Shown piece by piece: positions 18,168 through 27,516 of a stretch of 64,000 nucleotides of DNA (position 1 is its first letter; every line of letters starts with the position of its first letter). Origin of the DNA: Alkalihalobacillus sp047302405 (lineage in GTDB: Bacteria > Bacillota > Bacilli > Bacillales > Bacillaceae_D). The position numbers were made by a program, and so were the translations under genes. The notes under the pieces are model-generated. The model did no database searches and was not told the origin of the DNA. It worked only from the letters and a program-made list of their open reading frames with translations. The DNA is taken from NCBI RefSeq assembly GCF_047302405.1, contig NZ_CP154853.1, forward strand, positions 3,038,001-3,102,000, in the 5' to 3' direction.

Positions 18168-18326
18168 ATAATATAAAATTTTCACTTTCTCACACTTGTC
18201 GCATTGAACCATATACGTATCTCCCGAATAATGATGGTCACATTCGCCTTGAATTTGTTCAATTAATTTTTCTAGCTCTTTAATCGATGACTGGTATCCT
18301 AGAATTGTGGCCTTTAATTGATTCAC
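18165..18326 (-). CDS. Small Cys/His-rich protein behind thiC (53 residues, GTG start)
   Basis: Starting from a GTG, the frame encodes 53 residues: a helical, probably coiled N-terminal part (ILGYQSSIKELEKLIEQIQG) and a C-terminal knuckle with CDHH and, about ten residues later, CDKC, which could bind one zinc ion. It begins 18 bases after the thiC stop and ends at a terminator, so it is probably in the thiC transcript. AAAGGTG overlaps the start and a GGGG lies further upstream, so initiation may rely on coupling to thiC. I do not recognise the family. Confidence 0.5.
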   Translation of the reverse strand: MNQLKATILGYQSSIKELEKLIEQIQGECDHHYSGDTYMVQCDKCEKVKILYY

Positions 18327-18344
18327 CTTTATTTTAATCAGCCC

Positions 18345-20087
18345 CTATAAGTAGAGTTGACTGCCTTTTTCCCGAAACTCTTCGGATTTTTCTTTAAAGC
18401 CTTCTTTCACTTCCTCGTTGCTTTTTCGAATGTCATGAGAGATTCTCATGCTGCAAAACTTCGGTCCACACATTGAGCAAAAATGAGCCGTTTTGGCTCC
18501 TTCTGCTGGTAATGATTCATCATGAAAGGAAAGAGCTCTTTCAGGATCAAGTGATAAATTAAATTGGTCTCTCCAACGAAATTCAAATCGAGCTTTAGAT
18601 AAAGCGTCATCTCGTTCTCTCGCATTTGGGTGACCTTTCGCCAAGTCAGCAGCATGGGCCGCTATTTTATACGTAATCACTCCTTCTCTTACATCATCAC
18701 GATTCGGTAAGCCTAAATGCTCCTTAGGCGTCACATAACAAAGCATCGCCGTGCCATACCAACCAATCATCGCTGCTCCAATGGCTGATGTAATATGGTC
18801 ATAACCTGGAGCAATATCCGTTGTCAACGGGCCAAGTGTATAGAACGGTGCTTCCTTACAAAGCTCGAGCTGTTTATCCATATTTTCCTTAATTAAATGC
18901 ATCGGAACATGTCCTGGACCCTCGACCATGACTTGAACATCGTGTTTCCAAGCCCGTTCTGTCAATTCACCTAATGTTTCAAGCTCAGCAAATTGGGCTT
19001 CGTCATTAGCATCAGCAATCGAACCAGGTCTCAGTCCATCACCTAAGGAAATACAAATATCATAGGCTTTTAAAATCTCACAAATCTCTTCAAAATGCGT
19101 ATATAAAAAGCTCTCTTCATGATGAGCTAAACACCATTGAGCCATAATTGCCCCGCCTCTTGAAACAATGCCCGTTACTCGCTCCACCGTTAATGGAATA
19201 TATCTTAAAAGAACACCAGCATGAATCGTAAAATAATCAACGCCTTGTTCCGCTTGTTCGATTAAGGTATCACGATATACTTCCCACGTAAGGTCTTCTG
19301 CTACCCCATTCACTTTTTCTAATGCTTGATAAATCGGGACCGTTCCAAGCGGTACTGACGAATTTCGAATAATCCATTCTCTTGTCGTATGAATATTCTT
19401 TCCGGTTGAAAGGTCCATAATATTATCAGCTCCCCACCGTGTCGCCCAAATCATCTTTTCCACTTCTTCTTCAATCGATGAGGTCACAGCGGAGTTACCA
19501 ATATTGGCATTAATTTTCACATGAAAGTTTCGCCCGATAATCATTGGTTCTGATTCGGGATGATTAATGTTGGCAGGAATAATCGCTCTCCCTTTTGCCA
19601 CTTCATCTCTCACAAATTCAGGCGTCATTTTTTCACGAATCGCAATAAACTCCATTTCCGGGGTAATGATCCCTTTACGAGCATAATGAAGTTGTGTGAC
19701 ATTTTGGTTCGCTTTTGCTTTGAGTGGCCTTTGTTTCATTTCTGGTAATGGAACTGTATTTTTTGTTCTTCCATTATCCTCTGGTTTCATTTGCCGACCA
19801 TCATACTCTTCACAGTCTCCACGTTCAGAAATCCAAGCCGAACGAATTCTTGGTAATCCTTTTTTTAAATCAACGTGATAGTTATCATCTGTATAAGGAC
19901 CGCTCGTATCATAAACTTGCAACGGTTCATTTTCCACATTTATTCCATTTATGTTTGTTTCACTCAACTGAATCTCACGTACCGGCACTAAAAGATCCGG
20001 TCGTGAACCTTGCAAATACACTTTTTTACTTCCTTCAAAACTAGACATAATCGATAAATTCTTCTCATTCACTGAAGATGTTGACAT
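18345..20087 (-). CDS. thiC: Phosphomethylpyrimidine synthase ThiC
   Basis: The ATG giving MSTSSVNEKN is used because AAAGGAG lies eight bases upstream; the protein is 580 residues. ThiC is the radical-SAM enzyme that turns aminoimidazole ribotide into hydroxymethylpyrimidine phosphate for thiamine. The whole family body is present, including the C-terminal cluster motif CSMCGPKFC (CxxCxxxxC) and MVEGPGHVPMH. A TPP riboswitch with a downstream terminator controls it, so it is shut off when thiamine diphosphate is plentiful. Confidence 0.97.
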   Translation of the reverse strand: MSTSSVNEKNLSIMSSFEGSKKVYLQGSRPDLLVPVREIQLSETNINGINVENEPLQVYDTSGPYTDDNYHVDLKKGLPRIRSAWISERGDCEEYDGRQMKPEDNGRTKNTVPLPEMKQRPLKAKANQNVTQLHYARKGIITPEMEFIAIREKMTPEFVRDEVAKGRAIIPANINHPESEPMIIGRNFHVKINANIGNSAVTSSIEEEVEKMIWATRWGADNIMDLSTGKNIHTTREWIIRNSSVPLGTVPIYQALEKVNGVAEDLTWEVYRDTLIEQAEQGVDYFTIHAGVLLRYIPLTVERVTGIVSRGGAIMAQWCLAHHEESFLYTHFEEICEILKAYDICISLGDGLRPGSIADANDEAQFAELETLGELTERAWKHDVQVMVEGPGHVPMHLIKENMDKQLELCKEAPFYTLGPLTTDIAPGYDHITSAIGAAMIGWYGTAMLCYVTPKEHLGLPNRDDVREGVITYKIAAHAADLAKGHPNARERDDALSKARFEFRWRDQFNLSLDPERALSFHDESLPAEGAKTAHFCSMCGPKFCSMRISHDIRKSNEEVKEGFKEKSEEFREKGSQLYL

Positions 20088-20163
20088 TCTACTCGCTCCT
20101 TTGATTTGTAGTGGATCGATGTAGAACACGCCAAAAAAGCGGAGGCCGTTTGACTAGAAGCCA

Positions 20164-20205
20164 CAAAAAAACCAGATCCAATACACATGAATGGACCTGG
20201 TTTAC
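20164..20205 (-). terminator. Regulated terminator of the TPP riboswitch
   Basis: On the minus strand AAACCAGGTCCA pairs with TGGATCTGGTTT across an 11-base loop and runs into TTTTTTT, between the riboswitch aptamer and the thiC start. It is the expression platform: ligand binding should favour this hairpin and stop transcription. Confidence 0.85.
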
Positions 20206-20244
20206 TTAACTCATAGAAGTTAAAAAAAAATTAAATAAACGACT

Positions 20245-20338
20245 AACTTCCCTACGCTGGCATGATCCAGATCAGGTCCAAAGAGTCAAAAAGTTTCAGC
20301 GCACTTCTCTCTCAGCCCAGCTCATTGGGCACCCCTAG
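20245..20338 (-). ncRNA. TPP riboswitch (THI box)
   Basis: Read on the minus strand the leader has the diagnostic elements in order: GGGGTGCCC, GGGCTGAGA, then ACCTGATCTGGATCATG and CCAGCGTAGGGAAGTT. These are the conserved thiamine-diphosphate aptamer strands. It lies about 160 bases before thiC, with a terminator between, and down-regulates thiC when TPP is high. Confidence 0.97.
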
Positions 20339-20362
20339 CTACTTATATTAAGTTTCACAGAA

Positions 20363-20391
20363 ATTATATACTTTTCCAAAAATTACGTCAA
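20363..20391 (-). promoter_or_regulatory. Sigma-A-type promoter of thiC
   Basis: On the minus strand TTGACG and TATAAT are separated by exactly 17 bases, ending about 25 bases before the first conserved riboswitch strand. This is the clearest promoter in the window. Confidence 0.85.
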
Positions 20392-20431
20392 CACAACATT
20401 TGTAATAGGTTGTTTTTAATGACCTTGTCTA

Positions 20432-20728
20432 TTATTTTTGCCTAATCATTTCGTCTAACCCTAAAATGCGAATACGTTGATACGTCGCATAATGGGAACG
20501 ATACAACAAATTACTCGCTTCTCGAACAGACAGTTCCTTTGAATATTGTACGAGAAATCTTTCTTCATCTTCTGTCCACCTTCGACCTATGTTTGGTGTT
20601 TCCAATTGATACAATTTCAACTCAAAGGCGAGATGTAATAATTCGGTTAACGATAATTGGTTCAAATCCATTAATTCAGTAATTGATAAATGTCCCCAAT
20701 GTTCTTTGATCTGATTTTGATTATTCAA
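20432..20728 (-). CDS. Small Myb/SANT-like helix-turn-helix protein
   Basis: The 98-residue protein has a C-terminal Myb/SANT-like module (about 50-93): RRWTEDEERFLVQYSKELSV, then REASNLLYRS and YATYQRIRILGL, the pattern of acidic first helix and basic recognition helix. The N-terminal half (WGHLSITELMDLNQLSLTELLHL) looks like a helical hairpin. It probably binds DNA and may interact with another protein through its N-terminus. It is transcribed away from kbl and lies upstream of the thiC promoter; no partner is evident. Confidence 0.7.
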   Translation of the reverse strand: MNNQNQIKEHWGHLSITELMDLNQLSLTELLHLAFELKLYQLETPNIGRRWTEDEERFLVQYSKELSVREASNLLYRSHYATYQRIRILGLDEMIRQK

Positions 20729-21160
20729 TATTCACACCTCATAATACGTTACTCGTTTCATGGGCGACCAGTCTCTCTTTCATTTATATGATGAAATACC
20801 CTATCCGTTATACAACACATATCTACTCCCTCTTAATTGTACCACAGCACAAAAAGTAAAATTGGGCATTTTATTGAACACCTTAAATTCGAAAAACATG
20901 AGCCTTTAAAGTTTGTAAATTATTAACATCATTTCTTTTCTCTCTTTTGAAAAGGATATAAATAAGGAAACTCATTTTAGGTCGTAATTGAAAAAGGAAT
21001 TTTATCAATTTTGTCCTTTCTGCATATACAATATTAATGATATATGTTAAATTATAAGCAAATAAGATGATTTTTTTAGACAAACCACATTTTTTGTCCT
21101 CTGCAAATAAACATTTGTTTCTATGGATTGTAACCAAAAAAATGATGAGGAGATGATCAT
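20729..21160. other. Divergent intergenic region between the SANT-like gene and kbl
   Basis: This 432-base AT-rich stretch has no convincing gene; a 97-residue minus-strand frame within it lacks a ribosome binding site. A small hairpin (GACAAA ... TTTTTTGTC, about 21079-21099) and an AAACA-TT-TGTTT palindrome (about 21108-21122) lie shortly before kbl. They may affect kbl expression, but I recognise no known element. Confidence 0.4.
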
Positions 21161-22351
21161 ATGTCAAGCAACACATTACAACAATTTCTATCTACTAATT
21201 TAAATGATTTAAAAGAAAAAGGTCTTTATAACACTATTGATTCTCTAGAAAGTGCAAACGGTCCCATTATCAAAATTGATGGCAGAGAGTTAATTAACTT
21301 ATCTTCTAATAACTATCTCGGCCTTGCAACAGATGAACGCTTAAAAGAAGCCGCAACTAAAGCAATCGCTGATTTTGGAGTTGGCGCTGGAGCCGTTCGT
21401 ACGATTAACGGAACCTTAAAATTACATGATGAACTAGAAGAAAAATTAGCCGAGTTTAAGCATACAGAAGCCGCAATTGCCTATCAATCAGGATTTAACT
21501 GTAATATGGCTGCCATTTCAGCTGTAATGGATAAAAATGATGCGATTCTTTCTGATGAATTAAACCATGCATCGATTATTGATGGTTGTCGTCTTTCTAA
21601 AGCAAAGATCATTCGCGTTAAGCACTCTGATATGGAAGACTTACGTCAAAAAGCAAAAGAAGCGACAGAGTCTGGTTTATACAACAAAGTAATGGTCATT
21701 ACTGACGGTGTATTCTCAATGGATGGAGATATCGCAAAACTTCCAGAAATCGTACAAATCGCCGAAGAGTTTGATTTAATCACATATGTCGATGATGCCC
21801 ATGGGTCAGGGGTTCTTGGTAATGGTGCCGGAACAGTAAAACATTTTGGTTTATCTGACAAAGTAGATTTCCAAATTGGAACCCTTTCAAAAGCAATTGG
21901 TGTTGTCGGAGGTTATGTAGCAGGTAAAAAAGATTTGATTGACTGGTTAAAAGTTCGTAGCCGTCCGTTCCTTTTCTCAACAGCCCTAACCCCAGCCGAT
22001 ATAGCTGCTTCCATTAAAGCAGTTGAGGTGTTATCAAACAGCACAGAGCTACAAGAGAAGCTTTGGGCAAACGGAGATTATTTGAAAAAAGGTCTAAAAG
22101 AACTCGGATTTGACATCGGTGAAAGCGAAACACCAATTACTCCTTGTATTATCGGTGATGAAGTGAAAACACAAGAATTCAGTAAACGTCTAAATGAAGA
22201 AGGCGTCTACGCAAAATCGATTGTTTTCCCAACTGTCCCACAAGGTACTGGTCGTGTTCGTAATATGCCAACAGCCGCACATACAAAAGAAATGTTAGAT
22301 GAAACGATTGCGATTTATCAAAAAGTCGGAAAAGAAATGAACATTATCTAA
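21161..22351 (+). CDS. kbl: Glycine C-acetyltransferase (2-amino-3-ketobutyrate CoA ligase)
   Basis: The 396-residue PLP enzyme belongs to the alpha-oxoamine synthases: SNNYLGLA near residue 45, DDAHGSGVLG and the PLP-lysine motif GTLSKAIG. It splits 2-amino-3-oxobutyrate with CoA into glycine and acetyl-CoA. KBL is preferred over BioF because a threonine dehydrogenase gene follows 38 bases later in the same operon, completing threonine to glycine conversion. GAGGAG lies ahead of the ATG. Confidence 0.93.
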   Translation: MSSNTLQQFLSTNLNDLKEKGLYNTIDSLESANGPIIKIDGRELINLSSNNYLGLATDERLKEAATKAIADFGVGAGAVRTINGTLKLHDELEEKLAEFKHTEAAIAYQSGFNCNMAAISAVMDKNDAILSDELNHASIIDGCRLSKAKIIRVKHSDMEDLRQKAKEATESGLYNKVMVITDGVFSMDGDIAKLPEIVQIAEEFDLITYVDDAHGSGVLGNGAGTVKHFGLSDKVDFQIGTLSKAIGVVGGYVAGKKDLIDWLKVRSRPFLFSTALTPADIAASIKAVEVLSNSTELQEKLWANGDYLKKGLKELGFDIGESETPITPCIIGDEVKTQEFSKRLNEEGVYAKSIVFPTVPQGTGRVRNMPTAAHTKEMLDETIAIYQKVGKEMNII

Positions 22352-22389
22352 AAACATTAACTTCAAAACGGATGAGCGGAGGAATTCTT

Positions 22390-23367
22390 ATGAAAAAAAT
22401 CTTAATCACTGGTGCATTAGGTCAAATTGGATCAGAGCTAACAATGACTTTAAGAGATCGTTACGGGGCAAAAAATGTCATCGCAACAGACATCAATAAA
22501 AACGACAGTGATGTTGTTTACAGCGGACCATTTGAGCAATTAGATGTTACAAATGATAAAGCCTTTTTTGAAACAGCTAAAAAGCATAATGTTGACACGG
22601 TTATTCACTTAGCCGCTCTATTATCAGCAACAGCGGAACAAAAACCACTTCTAGCTTGGAACTTAAATATGGGTGGACTTGTCAATGCCTTAGAAGTTTC
22701 AAGAGAGTTGAATACACAATTTTTCACCCCAAGTTCAATCGGTGCCTTTGGTCCATCAACACCAAAGGTTCGTACACCACAAGATACGATTCAACAACCA
22801 ACAACGATGTATGGTGTCAACAAAGTGTCTGGTGAGCTATTATGTAACTACTACTTCCAAAAATTTGGGGTCGATACGAGAGGGCTACGTTTCCCTGGCC
22901 TCATTTCATATGTGGCTCCTCCAGGCGGCGGCACAACTGATTATGCCGTGGAAATTTATTATGAAGCGATCAAAAAAGGTCACTATTCTTCTTACATCGG
23001 AGAAGGCACCTATATGGATATGATGTATATGCCTGATGCTTTAAATGCAATTATTAACTTAATGGAAGCAGATCCTGCTAAGCTTAAACATAGAAATTCT
23101 TTCAATGTTAGTGCGATGAGTATTGCACCTGAAGATGTAAAAGCATCCATCCAAAAATTAATGCCAGAATTCACAATGGATTACAACGTCGATCCAATCA
23201 GACAACAAATTGCCGAAAGCTGGCCAAATGCCATTGATTCAACTTGTGCCTGCGACGAATGGGGTTTCAAAGCAGAATACGATTTAGACAAAATGACAGC
23301 GGATATGCTCCTGCATTTAAATAAAAAACTGACTATGGATTCAGAAGTGACAAAAGGCGCGATTTAA
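22390..23367 (+). CDS. tdh: L-threonine 3-dehydrogenase, short-chain (SDR/epimerase-like) type
   Basis: The start is the ATG after GGAGG with seven bases spacing (MKKILITGALGQIGSEL), giving 325 residues. It has the extended SDR fold with the GxxGxxG NAD motif and the YxxxK pair (MYGVNKVSGELL). It is of the GalE-like threonine dehydrogenase type known from some Gram-positive and psychrophilic bacteria, not the zinc alcohol-dehydrogenase type of E. coli. Together with kbl it turns L-threonine into glycine and acetyl-CoA. A terminator follows immediately. Confidence 0.9.
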   Translation: MKKILITGALGQIGSELTMTLRDRYGAKNVIATDINKNDSDVVYSGPFEQLDVTNDKAFFETAKKHNVDTVIHLAALLSATAEQKPLLAWNLNMGGLVNALEVSRELNTQFFTPSSIGAFGPSTPKVRTPQDTIQQPTTMYGVNKVSGELLCNYYFQKFGVDTRGLRFPGLISYVAPPGGGTTDYAVEIYYEAIKKGHYSSYIGEGTYMDMMYMPDALNAIINLMEADPAKLKHRNSFNVSAMSIAPEDVKASIQKLMPEFTMDYNVDPIRQQIAESWPNAIDSTCACDEWGFKAEYDLDKMTADMLLHLNKKLTMDSEVTKGAI

Positions 23368-23379
23368 GCGCCTTTTTTT
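23353..23379 (+). terminator. Rho-independent terminator of kbl-tdh
   Basis: AAAGGCGC-GATTTAA-GCGCCTTTTTTT: a GC-rich stem directly followed by seven T residues, overlapping the tdh stop codon. Confidence 0.9.
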
Positions 23380-23552
23380 ATTGCCTGTGTTTACTTTCGC
23401 TTTAATATTTATTTATTCGCACCCTAATTCACACAACTCCACTTTTTCATTACCTATCACCATCTATTCCTTCTCATTTTAACGACGAATGTTCCTAAAA
23501 AGGAAATCCCCTTCCACTTGTAGAAATAGTTATAATTCAAAGGAGGCTCTAG

Positions 23553-24314
23553 ATGTCGAATACACAATTATTAGAAATGGATAGCCAACTGTTAGAAGGG
23601 ATTGGTAGCTTCTGTCTTAGAAGTAAAAAGAAGTCGAATGGATACATAAATAAGAATAAATGGCTGAACGAGCGGTTTGAAGAGGGGTTGAAATATGTAC
23701 AATTAATTGAAAATAAAAAACAAGTCGGGTTTATTGAATATACAGCAAGTGAGAATTCATCTCGTGTTGTTTTTGCTGAAAACTATTTAGTCATCCATTG
23801 TTTATGGGTAAGTGAAAATGGCAAAGGCTATGGTACAAAACTCATTCAAAAATGTATTCAAGAAGCAAAAGCATCCTCCAAGAGTGGTGTGATTGTTTTA
23901 ACAAACCCAGAAACCTCTTGGACACCAAGCAAAGAAATTTTTATAAAAAATCAGTTCAAACAAACGGCGATAGGTCCTCATCACTTCGAATTGCTCGTTT
24001 ATCCATTAGAACAAAACGATTCAATCCCGACATTCCCTACTAATTGGGAAGAAAGAACTCAAAAATATGAGGGACTAACTATATTACGTTCGTTTCAATG
24101 CCCTTATGTTGAAATTGCTACAGAAAATATAAAAACAGCTGCAAGCACATTAGGAATCGCTGTGAATATCATCGACTTAAAAACGAGAAATCAATTAATG
24201 GAATTAGCCCCAACCCCTTATGGCATATACTCGGTTGTTTTTAAAGGAGAACTTATCTCCTTTCATCGAATAACAGTTCACACAGTTATTAAACGATTGA
24301 AAGAACTTATGTAA
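23553..24314 (+). CDS. YoaP-like GNAT acetyltransferase
   Basis: The 253-residue protein has an N-terminal GNAT domain (about 1-150; acetyl-CoA loop VSENGKGYGTKL) and a C-terminal domain (about 170-253) with RSFQCPYVEIATENIKTAAS, resembling the thioredoxin-like domain of Bacillus YoaP. It probably transfers an acetyl group to a small molecule or amine; the acceptor is not known. AAAGGAGG precedes the ATG. It is a single gene followed by a convergent membrane protein gene. Confidence 0.75.
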   Translation: MSNTQLLEMDSQLLEGIGSFCLRSKKKSNGYINKNKWLNERFEEGLKYVQLIENKKQVGFIEYTASENSSRVVFAENYLVIHCLWVSENGKGYGTKLIQKCIQEAKASSKSGVIVLTNPETSWTPSKEIFIKNQFKQTAIGPHHFELLVYPLEQNDSIPTFPTNWEERTQKYEGLTILRSFQCPYVEIATENIKTAASTLGIAVNIIDLKTRNQLMELAPTPYGIYSVVFKGELISFHRITVHTVIKRLKELM

Positions 24315-24340
24315 TAAAGGAGACCAAATTAGATAGCACA

Positions 24341-24385
24341 AAAAGACTGCCCAGATAAAGTCGTTTCCATGACCTAATTGGGCAG
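24341..24385 (-). terminator. Terminator between the acetyltransferase and the small membrane protein
   Basis: CTGCCCA (24347-24353) pairs with TGGGCAG (24379-24385); on the minus strand the stem is followed by TCTTTTTGTGC. It ends the small membrane protein transcript and may also act for the acetyltransferase. Confidence 0.65.
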
Positions 24386-24397
24386 CCCCGCTTATTT

Positions 24398-24715
24398 TCA
24401 ATTAAAGAAAAGCACATTGAATAACATCTCACCTTTTATTTCAAACCATATATTTTCCAATGCTACTATAAATATAATTGCTAAAATAAATGAAGTAATT
24501 GAACAAAACACTTTATTCCTTAACCTCATACTAGAACGTTTATACAGTATAGGAATGAAATAAATAACAATCAACCAAATAACACCTTGTAAAACCCCTG
24601 CAATTAAGTCTATATAAGAGAAAGGCGGTTTAATAAATGGAGATAAAAAAAGATTTGTGAGTAACAGTAATATAAATAGGAAACATTGATACATGATAAA
24701 TGCAATCTTTTTCAT
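24398..24715 (-). CDS. Small integral membrane protein of unknown function
   Basis: The 105-residue protein has three hydrophobic segments (about 5-25, 32-56 and 72-90) joined by a basic loop (YKRSSMRLRNK). A GGAGTCC site lies before the ATG and a terminator follows. I recognise no family. Confidence 0.5.
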   Translation of the reverse strand: MKKIAFIMYQCFLFILLLLTNLFLSPFIKPPFSYIDLIAGVLQGVIWLIVIYFIPILYKRSSMRLRNKVFCSITSFILAIIFIVALENIWFEIKGEMLFNVLFFN

Positions 24716-24789
24716 AAAAGAATGGACTCCGTTTCAGTTGAGCATAATTATTATTTAAATTATAAATCCTTAATGAAGAAAAAAACAGA

Positions 24790-24827
24790 CAAAAAAGACA
24801 GATGAACCTAAATTCACCTGTCTTTTC
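24790..24827 (-). terminator. Terminator of ldh-lctP
   Basis: AAAAGACAG-x-TGAA and TTCA-x-CTGTCTTTT form a symmetric stem with A/T runs on both sides, 10 bases after the lactate permease stop. On the minus strand it runs into TTTTTT and can also work on the plus strand. Confidence 0.8.
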
Positions 24828-24837
24828 TTAAAGCCTT

Positions 24838-26460
24838 TTAGAAAAACAACGATAGCACAAAGGTCATGATACAAACGATAAATAACAACATTAAGCTGTA
24901 TTTTAACGTGTACTTAAAGATGGAAGATTCATTTCCTGTCTGACTAACAGCTGCTGCGGCAATGGCGATTGATTGAGGCGAAACTAATTTACCCATGACG
25001 CCTCCTGCTGTATTAGCTGCCACTAGTAAAGCTGGAGATGTTCCGATTTGTGTTCCCGTCACAACTTGTAAGCTTCCAAATAGGGCATTGTTATTAACAA
25101 CAGAGCCTGTTAAGAAAACGCCAATCCACCCAAGAATAGGACTCACAAACGGGAAGAAGTTTTCTGTTTTCGCGAGCGCAATTCCTATCGATGCACTTAA
25201 ACCAGAGAAATTGGACAGATTCGCAAAAGCCATAACTAAACAAATAGTGAGAATAGGCATCCACAATTCTTTAACCGTCTTTCCTAATTCTGAAAAAGTC
25301 TGCTTCGCTGATAAAGCAGGAAATAAAATGCTTGTTAGAATAATCGCGATTAAAATAGCGGTTCCTGTAGCAGAAACTAAATTTAAGTTCCAAATCGCTG
25401 TAACTGGTGTAGCCTCTGCCACAATAGGCGGGCTTTGAACAATTTGTTCGTGTAATCCTGGGATTGGAAAGCGAATCGTTGTAAAATCAAGCATTCCCCC
25501 CGGAGCAAATAAAGCCTTAAATCCAGGTAAACTCCATAAGGCGATAATCGCCGTTAAGATATAAAAAGGAGACCAAGCTACAACAATTTGTTTGAATTTA
25601 TAAGATTGTAATGGCACTCGTTCTTCTGCTCCTGGCTCACGATAAATAGTTTTCGGATTCCATTTTTTCAAGAATAAGGCAAGTGCAACCATACTTAATA
25701 ATGACGACAAAATATTGGCAAGTTCAGGCCCCATAAAGATGATCGTCAATGTTTGAACAATTGTATACACACCACTTACAACAAGAATAGCTGGAAAAAT
25801 CTCTTTCATCCCTTTAAAACCATTTAAAATGACAATTAATAGAAACGGGACACTAAAGGAAATGACAGGTAACATCCAGGCAAGCATTCTTGACAATTCA
25901 AGCGTTTCTAATCCACCTATTTGTGCCCCTGTAATGACTGGAATCCCGATTGCCCCAAAGGCACCTGAGGCCGCATTCGCAATTAGACACAGGCCGGCAG
26001 CTTTAATTGGTTTAAAACCTAACGTCACAAGGAGGGCCGCACTTATCGCAATCGGTACTCCAAAACCGGCAGCCCCTTCAAGGAAAGCATTAAAACTAAA
26101 TCCAATCAATAACAACTGTATACGATGGTCTTCTGAGATCGTTGCAATACTCCCTCGAATAATATCAAATTTCCCTGACTCCACCGCAATTTTATAAAGC
26201 CACACCGCCATAATGACGATATATCCAATTGGCCAAAGAGCATTAGCTATTCCGTTTAACATCGCGGCGAGTGCATTTAGAACTGGCATATCAAATACAA
26301 ACATGGCGATAAGAGCACTAGCGGCAAGCGTTAGACCCGCCGCATAGATGGCTTTCATCTTAAATAAGGTCAAAAACAACAAGAACAGGATAATAGGCAA
26401 AGCTGCTACCAAGGCACTAAATAGTTCATTGCCTAATGGATCATATTGTTGGAACCACAT
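24838..26460 (-). CDS. lctP: L-lactate permease
   Basis: The 540-residue protein has about 13 membrane segments and the lactate permease family features LEGAAGFGVPIAISAALLV, ALCLIANAASGAFGAIGIP and VVNNNALFGSLQVVTG. It carries lactate with protons across the membrane. It follows ldh by 34 bases and would be in the same Rex-controlled transcript, pairing lactate formation with export, or uptake when conditions reverse. Confidence 0.93.
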   Translation of the reverse strand: MWFQQYDPLGNELFSALVAALPIILFLLFLTLFKMKAIYAAGLTLAASALIAMFVFDMPVLNALAAMLNGIANALWPIGYIVIMAVWLYKIAVESGKFDIIRGSIATISEDHRIQLLLIGFSFNAFLEGAAGFGVPIAISAALLVTLGFKPIKAAGLCLIANAASGAFGAIGIPVITGAQIGGLETLELSRMLAWMLPVISFSVPFLLIVILNGFKGMKEIFPAILVVSGVYTIVQTLTIIFMGPELANILSSLLSMVALALFLKKWNPKTIYREPGAEERVPLQSYKFKQIVVAWSPFYILTAIIALWSLPGFKALFAPGGMLDFTTIRFPIPGLHEQIVQSPPIVAEATPVTAIWNLNLVSATGTAILIAIILTSILFPALSAKQTFSELGKTVKELWMPILTICLVMAFANLSNFSGLSASIGIALAKTENFFPFVSPILGWIGVFLTGSVVNNNALFGSLQVVTGTQIGTSPALLVAANTAGGVMGKLVSPQSIAIAAAAVSQTGNESSIFKYTLKYSLMLLFIVCIMTFVLSLFF

Positions 26461-26494
26461 GAGGTCATTTCTCCCTACGTATTAATTTAGATTT

Positions 26495-27454
26495 TTACAC
26501 TTTTTCGATCGCTTCTCGATAAATATTTTGAACAGTTTCCACGCTATGAGTGAACTTTTCTTGCTCTTTCTCACTTAAGTTTAATTCCGTCACTTCACGA
26601 ATCCCATTCCGATTCACCGTAGTTGGTACACCAATACAAACATCTTTTGCCCCATATTCACCATCAAGATACGCACTAACCGTTAATATTGCATTCTCGT
26701 CTTTTAAGATGGCTTTTGTGATTCGTACCAAGCTCATCGCAATGCCATAGTAGGTTGCTCCCTTTTTTTGAATAACATGATAAGCCGCATCACGTACATT
26801 TTCGTAAATTTCTTCAAGATCTTCCATCTTATAAGACTCATCTTGTTTTAAATACTGTGTAATCGGCATATTTCCAACGGTTGCGGTGCTCCAAACTGCA
26901 AGCGATGTATCACCATGCTCGCCCATAATATAAGCGTGTATATGACTAGTCGAGATTTTAAAATAATCACTAAGCATAAATCGTAATCTGGCTGTATCTA
27001 GAGTGGTTCCACTACCGATAACTCGGTGTCTTGGAAGGCCACTAAATTTTTGAGTCGCTTGAGTCAAAATATCAACAGGGTTTGTTGCGACCAAGATAAT
27101 TCCATCAAATCCACTTTCCATCACATCATTTACAAGCCCTTTAAAAATACGAAGGTTCTTTTCGACTAGTTGAAGGCGTGTTTCTCCTGGCTTTTGATTG
27201 GCTCCCGCACAAATACAAACAATATCTGCCTCTTTACAATCACTATAATCACCAAAAGATATTTTTGTTGGATAATCTGAAAAGGCTACGGCATGGTTTA
27301 AGTCCATTACATCACCGATTGCTTTCTCTTTATTTAAATCAATAATGACTAACTCCTCGGCTATTCCTTGGTTCATCATTGAAAAAGCGTAACTGCTCCC
27401 CACAAATCCTGCTCCAATCACAACAACGCGGTTTACTTTATCCGTATTTTTCAT
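26495..27454 (-). CDS. ldh: L-lactate dehydrogenase
   Basis: The ATG giving MKNTDKVNRVVVIGAGFVG is chosen, nine bases after GAGAGG; length 319. It has the full LDH set: GxGxxG, the specificity Gln in AGANQKPGETRL, NPVD, LDTARLR and the catalytic His in GEHGDTSLAVWS. It reduces pyruvate to L-lactate to regenerate NAD+ under oxygen limitation. A near-perfect Rex operator overlaps its promoter, so it should be derepressed when NADH is high. Confidence 0.97.
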   Translation of the reverse strand: MKNTDKVNRVVVIGAGFVGSSYAFSMMNQGIAEELVIIDLNKEKAIGDVMDLNHAVAFSDYPTKISFGDYSDCKEADIVCICAGANQKPGETRLQLVEKNLRIFKGLVNDVMESGFDGIILVATNPVDILTQATQKFSGLPRHRVIGSGTTLDTARLRFMLSDYFKISTSHIHAYIMGEHGDTSLAVWSTATVGNMPITQYLKQDESYKMEDLEEIYENVRDAAYHVIQKKGATYYGIAMSLVRITKAILKDENAILTVSAYLDGEYGAKDVCIGVPTTVNRNGIREVTELNLSEKEQEKFTHSVETVQNIYREAIEKV

Positions 27455-27516
27455 TACAATCATCCTCTCAAAATACTTAAGATTTATTAGTGCCTTTCAT
27501 TTCTGATTACAGTTTT

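Noticed and set aside
18077..18283. 68-residue plus-strand frame
   Set aside because: It is antisense to the 53-residue Cys-rich gene and the terminator and has no binding site.
20883..21176. 97-residue minus-strand frame upstream of kbl
   Set aside because: It overlaps the kbl start, lacks a binding site and reads like random AT-rich sequence.
24995..25438. 147-residue plus-strand frame
   Set aside because: Antisense to lctP; the apparent protein reflects the hydrophobic codons of the permease.
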